Of a stretch of DNA of 64,000 bases, positions 25,945 to 36,545 are shown piece by piece. Within the stretch, counting starts at the first letter, position 1; each line of letters begins with the position of its first letter. The position numbers and the translations under genes are program-made. Origin of the DNA: Pedobacter riviphilus. GTDB lineage: Bacteria; Bacteroidota; Bacteroidia; Sphingobacteriales; Sphingobacteriaceae. A model generated the notes under the pieces. It was not told the DNA's origin. It searched no databases and saw only the letters and a program-made list of their open reading frames with translations. The stretch lies in NCBI RefSeq assembly GCF_014692875.1, contig NZ_CP061171.1, forward strand, positions 1,922,001 to 1,986,000, given 5' to 3'.

Positions 25945-27478
25945 ATGAAGTTTAAACACTTAAGTGCTGCTTTTTTACTCGTAATAACTGCATCAGCATT
26001 TGTTAACCCGAAAAAAGCTTTAAGAACATTTGTTTCCAATTACGAAAATGTATTGGGCACATCATTAGAATTAAAATTTAAAAGCAGCAGCCAGGCCGAC
26101 GCAGATTTAGCCGAAGCACGTGCATTAAATGAAATAGACAGGCTTGATGATATTTTAAGTGCTTATAAAACGAACAGCGAGTTTAATAAATGGATGAGCA
26201 ATGGTAAACAAACTACCAAAGTTTCGTCAGAATTATTTGAGGTTTTAAAGCAGTTTGAAAACTATAAAACCTTAACTAATGGCGCGCTCGATGCCTCAGC
26301 TAAAGTAATAGGCGATGTCTGGAAAAAAAGCAGCTGCCGAAAACCATTTACCATCAACTGAAGCATTAAAGCATGCAGTTACTTTGGTTAAACAAAGACA
26401 TTATATACTGAATGAACAGGATAAAACGGTTACACGTTTGGATGATGCGCCATTGGCATTAAATTCCTTTGCAAAAAGTTATATCATTAATAAAGCTGCC
26501 GAGAAAGCAGCTCAAAGTCCTGGAATTGAAAATGTAGTGGTGAATATTGGTGGCGATATGGTAATTAAAGGAAATCAGCCAGAAGCTGTTGAAATAGCAA
26601 ACCCTAAAGCTGATGCCGAAAATGATGCTGCGCTAACCACAATTAAAGTATCTAATATGGCTGTGGCAACCAGTGGTAATTACCGCAGAGGTTTTAACGT
26701 AAATGGAAAATGGTATTCGCATATTGTTGATCCACGCACTGGAAAGCCTGCTTCAGAAATAATTAGTGCAACGGTTATTGGTCCTGACGCTAGTGAAGCA
26801 GGTGCTTTAGCTACTTCTTTTAATGTACTTTCAATTGCCGAGATTGAAGCATTAACTGCAACTAGAAATGATATTGCCTACCTATTAATCACTAAAGATG
26901 GCAAAGAAATTAGAAGTAAAGAATGGGCTAATTACGAGGTAGCTTTAAATAAGCCAGCTGCCGTTTTAGAAAAAGCAAGCAAAGCTGATAAACTTTGGAA
27001 TACAAAATATGAGTTAGTGGTAAACTTAGAAATTGCCAATATAGAATCTACAGATGGTAAACGCGTTCGTCGTCCGTTTGTGGCAGTATGGATTGAAGAT
27101 GCAGCTAAAACACCTGTACGTAATCTGGCTATTTGGTATAATAAACCACGTTGGCTACCAGATTTAAAATCATGGAACCGTGCCAATGGCGATGAGTTTA
27201 AAAAAGGAGCAGAAGGAAAACTAAGCTCAACGAGTTCTGCAACACGTGGCCCAGGTAAATATAGCTTATCATGGGATGGAAAAGACGATAGTGGGAAATT
27301 GGTAAAAGCAGGTATTTACACTGTTTTTATCGAAGTTGCCCGCGAGCATGGAACTTATCAGGTGATTGCTAAAGAAATGAAATTTACAGGCTCGGCACAA
27401 AAAGTAGAATTAACGCCAAATACAGAACTAACATCAGCATCTCTTGACTACAGAAAAATCGGAACCTCAAAAAAATAA
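25945..27478 (+). pseudogene. apbE: FAD:protein FMN transferase (ApbE) with DUF2271 domain, frameshifted
   Basis: The gene is split by one extra A in an A7 run at 26323-26329. The first frame (25945-26361; the start MKFKHLSAAF opens a signal peptide) stops after GDVWKK; the second frame continues AAAENHLPSTEAL to 27478. Together they give about 510 residues: ApbE domain with GTSLELKF, NIGGDMVI, ATSGNYRRGF and YSHIVDPRTGKPAS (Mg/FAD site), then DUF2271 from about residue 330. ApbE attaches FMN to Thr of exported redox proteins. The adjacent PepSY gene overlaps by 35 bp. The frameshift may be a sequencing error or transcriptional slippage. Confidence 0.85.
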
Positions 27479-28133
27479 CATAACGCCTGCACCTAGTGGC
27501 CTGGGAAAAAAGCAGGTTAAAAAAGATAGCGGAAAAGGTAAGGGTAAAAAGCGTTTAGCTGGTTTATCGCGCTGGCTGCATATTTATTTATCAATGGTGA
27601 GTTTTACGATCCTGCTATTCTTCGCCGTATCGGGCTTAACGTTAAATCATGCAGATTGGTTTACTTCTGGGAAGGAAGTGGTTACTAAAGATTCTGGCTC
27701 AGTGAACTTAAAATGGGTAAATCAACCTGATACCAATAAGATCAATAAGTTACAAATTGTTGAGTTTTTTAGGAGTAAACACAGGGTTAAAGGTGCATTA
27801 AGCGATTTTAGGATGGATGACAGAGAACTGAGTTTAACCTTTAACGGACCTGGTTACCTAGCCGATTCTTTTATAGACCGTGAAACCGGTAAATACGAAT
27901 TAACCATAACCCGGTTTGGCGCGGTAGCCGTTATTAATGATTTACACAAGGGCAGAGATTCTGGTAAGGCTTGGTCGTGGATTATTGATATTTCGGCAGT
28001 ATTAATGACTTTGGTATCTATCTCCGGAATTATCTTAATCTGTTTTATTAAAAAGAAGCGATTGAGTGGCTTTATCATTGCAGCTGTGGGTACAATTGTT
28101 TGCTATTTGATTTATAAGTTATTCGTTCCATAA
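27444..28133 (+). CDS. PepSY-associated TM-helix protein
   Basis: 229 residues from a TTG start inside the apbE end; the next in-frame ATG would lose the first membrane helix. After a Lys-rich cytosolic tail, LSRWLHIYLSMVSFTILLFF forms helix 1 with the family's His, then an extracytosolic PepSY-like part (about 75-170, with a DLHKGRDSG motif) and two C-terminal helices. These proteins carry redox partners across the inner membrane; with ApbE and DUF2271 they form a flavinylation-linked electron-transfer module known in many bacteria. Confidence 0.85.
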   Translation: MTTEKSEPQKNNITPAPSGLGKKQVKKDSGKGKGKKRLAGLSRWLHIYLSMVSFTILLFFAVSGLTLNHADWFTSGKEVVTKDSGSVNLKWVNQPDTNKINKLQIVEFFRSKHRVKGALSDFRMDDRELSLTFNGPGYLADSFIDRETGKYELTITRFGAVAVINDLHKGRDSGKAWSWIIDISAVLMTLVSISGIILICFIKKKRLSGFIIAAVGTIVCYLIYKLFVP

Positions 28134-28201
28134 CTTAACCACTAAGGCACTAAAGGGAATTGAGATTACCTATTATGCTTAGTGTCTTAGTGGTATAAAT
28201 A

Positions 28202-29428
28202 TTAATGCGCTATAACTGTCGAATCAGACGATGCCTCAACTTCAGTGGTGATAAATTTCCTGCCGATTAACAAACAACATAAAGCAATAAACGCTGCTAC
28301 CGTCATTACCAGGGGCATGGGTACAACCGAATGTTCGCTAAATAAGCTTACCATTACCGAAGCCAGAGCGCCTAGTCCCATTTGCAAGGCACCCATTAAG
28401 GCCGATGCACTACCGGCATTTTTAGAAAATGGTGCAAGCGATAAGGCAGCAGCATTAGGATTAATTAAGCCTAAGCAAGACAGGAACAATGCAATAAAAC
28501 CTATTGTAGAATATAAATTTAACCAGTTATTTAAAGCAAAAATCAAAAATATTAAGCTGAAAATACATTGCGCAATAAGTGCATAGGTTACAATATTTTT
28601 GCTGGTAAACCATTTTAATATCAGGCTATTTACCTGACTCGAGCCAATAAAAGATACCGATAAAAGCGCGAAAATCCAGCCATACCCAGTCTTGCTTACT
28701 TCGTAGATTTTCATAAATACTGTAGGTGATGAAGATACATAAGCAAATAAACCTGAAAAGGTAATGGAGCTGATCAACGCATAAGTATAAAATTGAGGCT
28801 CTTTTAAAACGGTAAAGAAATTGGTTAAAATAGGCTTTGGTTTTAAAGAGTAATTCGGATCTGGTTTATAACTTTCCGGGAGTTTGAAAATTGAAGCCAG
28901 GAGCATTAAAACGGCCATCAATCCTAAAAACACAAAAACATATTTCCAGCCCAGGGCCGAAATTAAATAGCCACCTGCAGTTGGGGCCAGCATAGGAGAC
29001 ACCGCAATGACCAGCATTAAGGAAGCAAATACTTTCGGGCTTTCTTCTACCGAAAACAGATCCCTCACCATAGCAACCGAAGCTACCGCAGTGGCACAGC
29101 TTCCAATGGCTTGTACAAAACGTAAAACAATGAGTTGGTTAACATCCGTTACGGCCAAACACAAAAATGACGAAAGGATATAGAGTGCTAAACCAAAGTA
29201 TAGCGGTTTCTTTCTTCCAAATTTATCCAAGAGTGGGCCATACAATAACTGACCGGCAGAAATTCCGATAAAAAAGCTTGATAGTGATAATGCTACAGTT
29301 GATTCATTACTTCTTAAATCCTTTGCAATATCAACAAAACCAGGCAGGTACATGTCGATAGAGAAGGGGCCAAGCGCTGCCAATGAACCTAAAATGAGTA
29401 TGAGATAGAAGTGTTGTTTTTTAGCCAT
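28202..29428 (-). CDS. Bcr/CflA-type multidrug efflux MFS transporter
   Basis: 408 residues from the ATG at 29428 (MAKKQHFYLILIL); a frame extending to 29455 adds nine residues that do not look like the family. Twelve hydrophobic helices are visible. PFSIDMYLPGF in helix 1 and GPLLDKFGRKKPLYFGL (motif A) after helix 2 identify the Bcr/CflA drug:H+ antiporter group, which exports bicyclomycin, chloramphenicol and similar compounds. It is monocistronic and convergent to the PepSY gene. Confidence 0.92.
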   Translation of the reverse strand: MAKKQHFYLILILGSLAALGPFSIDMYLPGFVDIAKDLRSNESTVALSLSSFFIGISAGQLLYGPLLDKFGRKKPLYFGLALYILSSFLCLAVTDVNQLIVLRFVQAIGSCATAVASVAMVRDLFSVEESPKVFASLMLVIAVSPMLAPTAGGYLISALGWKYVFVFLGLMAVLMLLASIFKLPESYKPDPNYSLKPKPILTNFFTVLKEPQFYTYALISSITFSGLFAYVSSSPTVFMKIYEVSKTGYGWIFALLSVSFIGSSQVNSLILKWFTSKNIVTYALIAQCIFSLIFLIFALNNWLNLYSTIGFIALFLSCLGLINPNAAALSLAPFSKNAGSASALMGALQMGLGALASVMVSLFSEHSVVPMPLVMTVAAFIALCCLLIGRKFITTEVEASSDSTVIAH

Positions 29429-29630
29429 GAAGATTACCAGATTTTGATGCCGCAAAGATTGGGAGATTAAATTTGTTAACCTATTTTTACAGTCGAACGA
29501 TTGTAAAAATCATATTTTTAGTTAAAAACTAATTATACAATAGGATGGATGCGTAATCTTTGTGTTATCTCTGTTAAAAATATGATGATTGCTATACTAA
29601 ATCTGCTATTTATTTCTAGATTTATAGTCT

Positions 29631-30401
29631 ATGACTTTTAAGACAAAAGAAAGCCGTTTACTACTCATTCTGGGTAGCTTTTTTGTAGCAAACGCTATAT
29701 TATCAGAGTTTATTGGAGTTAAATTGTTCAGTGTTGAAGAAACACTGGGCTTTAAAAAGTTCGATATAAACTTATTGGGTGTTCCGCATCTATCGTTTGT
29801 AATGTCGGCAGGGGTATTAACCTGGCCAATCATTTTCATTATGACGGATATTATTAATGAATATTTTGGTGTTAAACAGGTCCGATTCTTATCCATTCTT
29901 ACCGCTATATTAATTGCATTTGCCTTTCTTGTGGTTTGGGGGTCGATGCATTTAACCGCCGCCGATTTCTGGGTACATCAAAATATAAATGGAGAAGACC
30001 TCAATATGAATAATGCATTTGCAGGAATATTCGGGCAAGGGATGTGGATCATTGTAGGATCAATTACCGCCTTTATAATCGGACAAATGGTTGATGTAAT
30101 GATATTCCACAGAATAAAAAAAATAACAGGAGAGCGGGCACTTTGGTTACGCGCAACGGGTTCTACTTTGATCTCTCAGTTTATCGACAGTTTTGTGGTG
30201 ATTTTTATTGCATTTTATATAAATCCTCAATATCATTACAGTTGGCAGCAGGTTTTTGCAATCGGCCTGGTAGGGTATACATATAAATTTATTGTGGCCA
30301 TATTAATGACGCCGATCTTATATATTGTACACGCCATAATTGATGGTTACTTAGGAAAAGATCTCGCACATAAACTAATTAAAATGGCTGGTAGGGGATA
30401 A
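29631..30401 (+). CDS. queuosine precursor transporter (YhhQ/VUT family)
   Basis: 256 residues with six hydrophobic segments. FFVANAILSEFIGVKLF and WPIIFIMTDIINEYFG are signatures of the vitamin-uptake/YhhQ family, which in E. coli imports preQ0/preQ1 for the tRNA base queuosine. FIDSFVVIFIAFY near residue 187 fits the family's core. No preQ1 riboswitch is visible upstream. It is followed 28 bp later by a lipoprotein gene. Confidence 0.92.
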   Translation: MTFKTKESRLLLILGSFFVANAILSEFIGVKLFSVEETLGFKKFDINLLGVPHLSFVMSAGVLTWPIIFIMTDIINEYFGVKQVRFLSILTAILIAFAFLVVWGSMHLTAADFWVHQNINGEDLNMNNAFAGIFGQGMWIIVGSITAFIIGQMVDVMIFHRIKKITGERALWLRATGSTLISQFIDSFVVIFIAFYINPQYHYSWQQVFAIGLVGYTYKFIVAILMTPILYIVHAIIDGYLGKDLAHKLIKMAGRG

Positions 30402-30429
30402 ATATTTAAATAACCAAATAATCCGATTT

Positions 30430-30879
30430 ATGAGAAACATCCTAATGCTATTGGCAGTACTTTCATTATTTTCTTGTGCGAATAAAGATGGAAACAAAAA
30501 AGATCTACATCTTGATATTCAGGGTACATGGCAATTATTATCGGCTACAACCATCGAAAATGGAGCCAGCCAAACAACCGATTATTCAGGCAAGCTAAAA
30601 ATGATCAAGATGTTTAACAACACGCATTTTGCCTTTTTAAAACATAGTCTTAACCCTAAGGATACCAGCAGTTTTGATGCAGGAGGGGGAACTTTCGTTT
30701 TAAAAGAGGATGATTATACTGAACACCTTGAATATTATAAAAACAAAGATTGGGAAGGTAAAACTTTTAAGTTTAAACTCACCATCCATAAAGATACTTT
30801 GATTCAGAAAGGTGTTGAGAAGGTAGAAAAAGCAGGGGTAGACCGGGTGATAATCGAAAAATACATTAAGGTAAAATAA
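30430..30879 (+). CDS. lipocalin-like lipoprotein
   Basis: 149 residues with a lipoprotein signal (LSLFSC, Cys at 16). The mature part begins with IQGTWQLLSATTIENG, the start of Bacteroidota lipocalin-like (DUF4488-like) domains, and ends in strands. A good terminator follows at 30888. Ligand and function unknown. Confidence 0.72.
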   Translation: MRNILMLLAVLSLFSCANKDGNKKDLHLDIQGTWQLLSATTIENGASQTTDYSGKLKMIKMFNNTHFAFLKHSLNPKDTSSFDAGGGTFVLKEDDYTEHLEYYKNKDWEGKTFKFKLTIHKDTLIQKGVEKVEKAGVDRVIIEKYIKVK

Positions 30880-30887
30880 TTAACGCA

Positions 30888-30912
30888 AAAGGTCGGACTC
30901 GCTCCGACCTTT
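30888..30912. terminator. bidirectional intrinsic terminator
   Basis: AAAGGTCGGA (30888-30897) pairs with TCCGACCTTT (30903-30912) around CTCGC: 10 bp, A-rich on the left and T-rich on the right. It separates the convergent lipoprotein and hom genes. Confidence 0.85.
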
Positions 30913-30957
30913 GTACTTAACAACAAAACAAATAAAAAAATTAACCTTAAAAATAAA

Positions 30958-32202
30958 TTATAGGCTTGCCAATTCTGCGGCAAAAACATTTTCACTCAAT
31001 TGCTCTTGTTTGTAAATCTGCCTGCCTGTGTAAGCCACAAAAACAGATTCATCCAAAAGCAAGTCGCGGTTTTTAATTAAGCTTCCTAGCTTAACGGTAC
31101 CAACCACATATTTATAACTGCTTGCAGCGTAGCGCTCGCTGATGTTATCAAATTCCAATAGGGTAATCAGATCTTCATCAGCATAACGCAGATAGATTTC
31201 TAACAGAATATCTTCAGTATGTTTTACACCGTTTTCTGAATGGTATTTTTTGTACTCATAACGGTAATCGTAACGCAAGGCCGCAATATCTGAAAGTACA
31301 GCGGCACCAGTAGGATGACCACCCGCGCCCTTGCCGTAAAAAAACTGCTTATCAGCAAAAGCTGCTTGAACCGCAACTGCATTATACTCGTTTTCTACGT
31401 TGTATAGAAAATCATCTTTAGCTACCAACTTCGGTAATACATAAGTCACTATGTCTTTTGTATTCACTTTACGTGCTGTAGGAACCAACTTAATTTTAAA
31501 GTTTTTCTCTCGCGCATATTTAATGTCGTGGTTAGAAAGATTCTGTATACCAATGTTTAAAATGGCATCAGGATTTACGAATAAACCATAAGCATGTGCG
31601 GTAGCAATAGCCAGTTTATATTTTGGATCGTAACCTCCCACGTCTAAAATCGGATCGGTTTCTGCAAAACCTAAATCCTGTGCTTCTTTTAATGCCGAAT
31701 CGTAACCTTGATTTTCGTTAAATATTTTTGATAAAATATAATTAGATGAGCCATTAAAAATTCCACTCAAAGCATGGAATAATTCATTATCATAATATTC
31801 TTCTAAATTGCGGATAATTGGGATACTGCCACAAACGGCTCCTTCATACAATAAAGAAGTGCCATACTCCTGTTGTAAATCTACCAGCTCTTTTAAGTGT
31901 GTGGCGATCATTTTTTTATTGGCCGATACTACGTTTTTACCATTTTTTAATGCCGTAGTAACAATTTCGTAAGCGGCATCCGCATCATTAATCAATTCTA
32001 CAATCGTATTGATCTCTGTATTGTTCAGTATTTCGTTGCGATCAGTAGTAAACAGATCTTTATTAAGGGTACGCTTCTTTCTTGGGTCTTTTATTGCAAT
32101 TTTAATGATCTCCAGGTTCAGGTTCTGGCTTTGGATAATATCCAATAAACCTTGTCCTACAACACCGAAACCAAATAAACCGATTTTTAAATTCTTACTC
32201 AT
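30958..32202 (-). CDS. hom: homoserine dehydrogenase
   Basis: 414 residues from the ATG at 32202 (MSKNLKIGLFGFGVVGQG, NAD(P)-binding GFGVVG at about 10-15). ANKKMIATH and GAVCGSIPIIRNLEEY are family motifs, and the GKGAGGHPTGAAVLSDI segment is typical. It reduces aspartate semialdehyde to homoserine, the branch point to methionine and threonine. Here it is not fused to aspartokinase and ends the metY-metX-hom operon under SAM-riboswitch control, tying it to methionine. Confidence 0.95.
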   Translation of the reverse strand: MSKNLKIGLFGFGVVGQGLLDIIQSQNLNLEIIKIAIKDPRKKRTLNKDLFTTDRNEILNNTEINTIVELINDADAAYEIVTTALKNGKNVVSANKKMIATHLKELVDLQQEYGTSLLYEGAVCGSIPIIRNLEEYYDNELFHALSGIFNGSSNYILSKIFNENQGYDSALKEAQDLGFAETDPILDVGGYDPKYKLAIATAHAYGLFVNPDAILNIGIQNLSNHDIKYAREKNFKIKLVPTARKVNTKDIVTYVLPKLVAKDDFLYNVENEYNAVAVQAAFADKQFFYGKGAGGHPTGAAVLSDIAALRYDYRYEYKKYHSENGVKHTEDILLEIYLRYADEDLITLLEFDNISERYAASSYKYVVGTVKLGSLIKNRDLLLDESVFVAYTGRQIYKQEQLSENVFAAELASL

Positions 32203-32332
32203 TATTTTAGACTTGATTACACAGATAAACAGATTACTGATTAACTGCATTTATTTTATATTATTTTTTGTTGAATTTGATAGTACAGGTATTAGCTATT
32301 CACTTTATCCCTAAACCATAACCTTCTACCTC

Positions 32333-33391
32333 CTATGCAGTGTGCTGCAGTTTAATTATCTTTTTATTCCGGCTTTCCTTAATAAAGTTTCCGATTATGT
32401 TAGTCAAAGCATCTGTTTCGATTAAAAATCCATCATGGCCATAATCTGAGTGCAAAGCACTAAATTCTGCTCCCGGGATATGATCGGCCAGATATTTTTG
32501 TTCCGATAAAGGAAATAAAACGTCATTTTCTATCCCGATTACCAAGGTATTTGCCGTAATTAGTTTTAGTGCATCGGCAATGCTTTTGCGGTTACGGCCT
32601 ACATTGTGGCTGTCCATTGCTTTGGTTAAATAATAATAACTGTAAGCGTTAAAGCGGTTGATCAGTTTTTCTCCCTGATAGTTCTGATAAGAAGACGATC
32701 TGAAATTGTCGGTCTTATCGTTTACACTTTCTACCTGCGTACTGCCGTAAGCACTGTAGGTTCTATAACTTAATAGCGCAATGCTACGGGCTGTTTTTAA
32801 ACCTTTGCTGCCACCGTTTGGTTGGTTGGCATAAAAAGTTCTATCGGTAGTAATGGCCAAACGCTGACTTTCGTTAAAAGCAATTCCCCAAGGAGAATGT
32901 GCTGCATTGGTGGCAATCAAGATCAGGTTTTCGATTTTATTCGGTTCCGAAATACTCCATTCAACAGCTTGTTGCCCGCCTAAAGAACCTCCGATTAATA
33001 ATTTAATATAATTAATACCTAAATGCGCAGCCAATAACTGGTGTGCCGATACTAAATCGCGGATGGTAAACTGCGGAAAAGAAAGGTAATAAGGTAAGCC
33101 CGTTACCGGATTAGTACTTAATGGGTTTGTACTACCATAATGCGAGCCTAAAACATTAGCACAAACAACATAATGCTCTTCCGGATTGAATAAAGCATTT
33201 TCACCGAACAAACCTTCCCACCATTCAAAAACATCAGCATTGGCAGTAAGTGCATGGCAAACCCAAATCACATTATCTTTATTTGCATTTAATTTGCCAT
33301 AAGTTTGATATGCAATTTGCAGGTTACGGATTTTTTTTCCGCTTTCTAATTTAAACTGTTTGTTATAATGATATGTTGATGCTGTACTCAT
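32333..33391 (-). CDS. metX: homoserine O-acetyltransferase
   Basis: 352 residues of the alpha/beta-hydrolase MetX group. The nucleophile is Ser136 in IGGSLGGQQAVEWS; the charge-relay Asp is in GIENDVLFP and the His in HDGFLIE. It uses acetyl-CoA and homoserine to make O-acetylhomoserine, the substrate of MetY. The gene is 28 bp after metY and 130 bp before hom in one transcription unit. Confidence 0.95.
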   Translation of the reverse strand: MSTASTYHYNKQFKLESGKKIRNLQIAYQTYGKLNANKDNVIWVCHALTANADVFEWWEGLFGENALFNPEEHYVVCANVLGSHYGSTNPLSTNPVTGLPYYLSFPQFTIRDLVSAHQLLAAHLGINYIKLLIGGSLGGQQAVEWSISEPNKIENLILIATNAAHSPWGIAFNESQRLAITTDRTFYANQPNGGSKGLKTARSIALLSYRTYSAYGSTQVESVNDKTDNFRSSSYQNYQGEKLINRFNAYSYYYLTKAMDSHNVGRNRKSIADALKLITANTLVIGIENDVLFPLSEQKYLADHIPGAEFSALHSDYGHDGFLIETDALTNIIGNFIKESRNKKIIKLQHTA

Positions 33392-33419
33392 TGTTTTGTT
33401 GTATTCGGAATATTAACGG

Positions 33420-34877
<1,458 letters not shown>

Positions 34878-34882
34878 TTAAA

Positions 34883-35011
34883 TTACAGTATGCAACAGCA
34901 CATACAAGCAATCGCGCGCATATCACAACAAGTAATAGAAATAGAAGCTCGTTCTAACTTCTTAAGGTTTGATTTGGGTTCGCCCAGCGATTGAAGATTT
35001 AATGTTTTCAT
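34883..35011 (-). CDS. Cys-rich 42-residue leader peptide
   Basis: ATG at 35011, TAA at 34885-34883. The peptide starts MKTLNLQSLGEPK and ends TCCDMRAIACMCCCIL, so six of its last 15 residues are Cys. Its start codon lies 8 nt after the 3' strand of riboswitch P1, and its stop is 131 bp before metY. The position and Cys run suggest a leader peptide sensing cysteine or cysteinyl-tRNA by ribosome stalling, in series with the SAM riboswitch; a secreted or metal-binding peptide is less likely (no signal sequence). The ORF is too short to be found by length alone. Confidence 0.6.
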   Translation of the reverse strand: MKTLNLQSLGEPKSNLKKLERASISITCCDMRAIACMCCCIL

Positions 35012-35019
35012 CAGTTCTA

Positions 35020-35128
35020 ATTTATATCTCCAAATAACACCATGTTATCCGGTCAGGAATTGGCACCTTCTCTTTCTGAGGGTTGCCAGTGGGTCATCGA
35101 GCCAGTCTCTCGCCACTTCTTTATAAAT
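35020..35128 (-). ncRNA. SAM-I (S-box) riboswitch
   Basis: Minus-strand RNA with the SAM-I core: AAGTGGCGAGAGACTGGC, TGACCCACTGGCAACC, and AAGGTGCCAATTCCTG, followed by GGAGATATAAAT. P1 is formed by ATTTATA (35128-35122) and TATAAAT (35026-35020). It binds S-adenosylmethionine and lowers expression when SAM is high. P1 ends 8 nt before the leader-peptide ATG, so control of leader translation is likely; metY-metX-hom lies downstream. Confidence 0.95.
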
Positions 35129-35309
35129 CAACCTGTGAAGATTGACTTTTATTTAGCTTTCCGCCAAATAATATTCCAAATGTCTGAATTAAATTTTAAT
35201 CGACAAAATAAAATTTCGAATTTACACTAAGACATTGAAAATGAGTGATGTATTTTTATAGCGATATACCAAACTAAAACTTTTAATATAAAATTAACGC
35301 TTAAAATTC

Positions 35310-35317
35310 TAAGTTTG
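35310..35317 (+). promoter_or_regulatory. candidate -7 element of the secreted-protein gene
   Basis: TAAGTTTG fits TAnnTTTG, 22 bp before the ATG at 35340. The stretch 35129-35309 holds no gene I can support. Confidence 0.5.
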
Positions 35318-35339
35318 TGTTACCTATCTAAATTTAATC

Positions 35340-36356
35340 ATGATGAAAAATATAAAAGCTTTAGGTTTAGGCCTGCTACTAACTGCAATGTGTTTAAGTA
35401 ATGCAAACGCCCAGTTTGGTGGTTTGAAGGACAAATTACTAAAAGTTGGCACGGCCCAGGGTGCTAAAGCATTAGGCGTAGACAAGTTTTTAAAGCAACC
35501 TGCTGCCATTACCACTAATTTTGAAGATGTAAATAGAGAAGGCGAAAAACAGCCTGATTTTATTAATTCATTAAATTTAAAAGCCCAGCCCTTGTATTTA
35601 CTGCCTAAAAATCCAGAAGGCGGTTTCGTGCTTTGCGAGGGGCTTTACGAAATGACCAATAAAAGCTACTGCCTAAAAGCCGGAACTTTTGCGCCATCAA
35701 AAGGAGATGGATATATGTTTGCCCCAGTTTTAGGGCCGAAAGAAGAAATTGTGGTTTCTATACTTAAAAGTGCAGAAAAACATCCTGATGTTGAACAACA
35801 TGATATCCAGACGTTGTTATGGACCATTATCGCCAGAACGAAATTTGCCGATTTCAATGGACAGGTTAAACTTACTGCGATAAAATTATTAACACCGAAA
35901 CAACTTACGCAATTAGAAGGAGGTGCTTTAGGTGTTTTGCCTTTTGATGTAATGGAAAAAGCTAAAGATCAGTTACCATCAGGCGTGAGGGCCGTTTTTG
36001 AAGCAGAAAATAATATTCGCCAACTAGTAGCTTCTGGAAATTATACTTATGCCGACATGGAAAAGTACGCCATTATAGCAGGTATGGCTCCTCCAAGAAG
36101 CGATGTGCCAAGTGGTATCTGGACTAAACACCCTGACGGTTATTATGTGCGTTATTTTCCTTCTGGTTATTCGATTACCAAAGTGCAGGTATATGTACCA
36201 AAAGAATTATTGGCAAATGGAGCTAGGCTGGTTTATGATGCAGCAGGAGATATTGCCTGTCCAGCCAATACTGGATCGCAACGTTTAGCGCAGACTAATG
36301 AGCCCTTGGAGGCAAATTATTCCTTGAAATTAACCACGATTTGTAATCCTAAATAA
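35340..36356 (+). CDS. secreted hypothetical protein
   Basis: 338 residues with a signal peptide ending SNANA before Q25; a second ATG at 35343 would do equally well. The mature part has a GGFVLCEGLYEMTNKSYCLKAG segment with two Cys, a helical middle part (residues 120-230), and a GIWTKHPDGYYVRYFPSGYS stretch. No known domain is recognised. It is monocistronic with its own promoter. Function unknown. Confidence 0.7.
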   Translation: MMKNIKALGLGLLLTAMCLSNANAQFGGLKDKLLKVGTAQGAKALGVDKFLKQPAAITTNFEDVNREGEKQPDFINSLNLKAQPLYLLPKNPEGGFVLCEGLYEMTNKSYCLKAGTFAPSKGDGYMFAPVLGPKEEIVVSILKSAEKHPDVEQHDIQTLLWTIIARTKFADFNGQVKLTAIKLLTPKQLTQLEGGALGVLPFDVMEKAKDQLPSGVRAVFEAENNIRQLVASGNYTYADMEKYAIIAGMAPPRSDVPSGIWTKHPDGYYVRYFPSGYSITKVQVYVPKELLANGARLVYDAAGDIACPANTGSQRLAQTNEPLEANYSLKLTTICNPK

Positions 36357-36390
36357 GTTTTGGAAATTAGGGTTCTGTAATCCTTAGGGT

Positions 36391-36474
36391 ATTGCAGTCC
36401 CGCTTTACGCTTTATCTTTTTGGCTATCCTTCGACTTCGCTCAGGATGACAGCCAAAAAGGATATCGCTGCAAT
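36391..36474. repeat. long nested inverted repeat, dispersed family
   Basis: Outer arms ATTGCAG (36391-36397) and CTGCAAT (36468-36474), inner arms CTTTTTGGCT (36416-36425) and AGCCAAAAAG (36451-36460), innermost ATCCT/AGGAT. It contains GCAGTCCCGCTTTACGCTTT, shared in part with 20632-20694, and CCTTCGACTTCGCTCAGGAT. It lies between convergent genes and may stop transcription. Confidence 0.55.
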
Positions 36475-36545
36475 CGGGTTTAGAAACAAAGGTTCGTAAT
36501 AACTAGAAACCTATAAGGTCTTTAAGTCCATATAGGTTTTATATT

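Noticed and set aside
26310..26345. Programmed -1 ribosomal frameshift in apbE
   Set aside because: A-AAA-AAG is there but not in the needed phase; the shift needed is +1 (or loss of one A).
29460..29630. preQ1 riboswitch before the queuosine transporter
   Set aside because: A tail-like AAAAACTAA is present, but no upstream GAGGTT stem or loop matching preQ1-I could be found.
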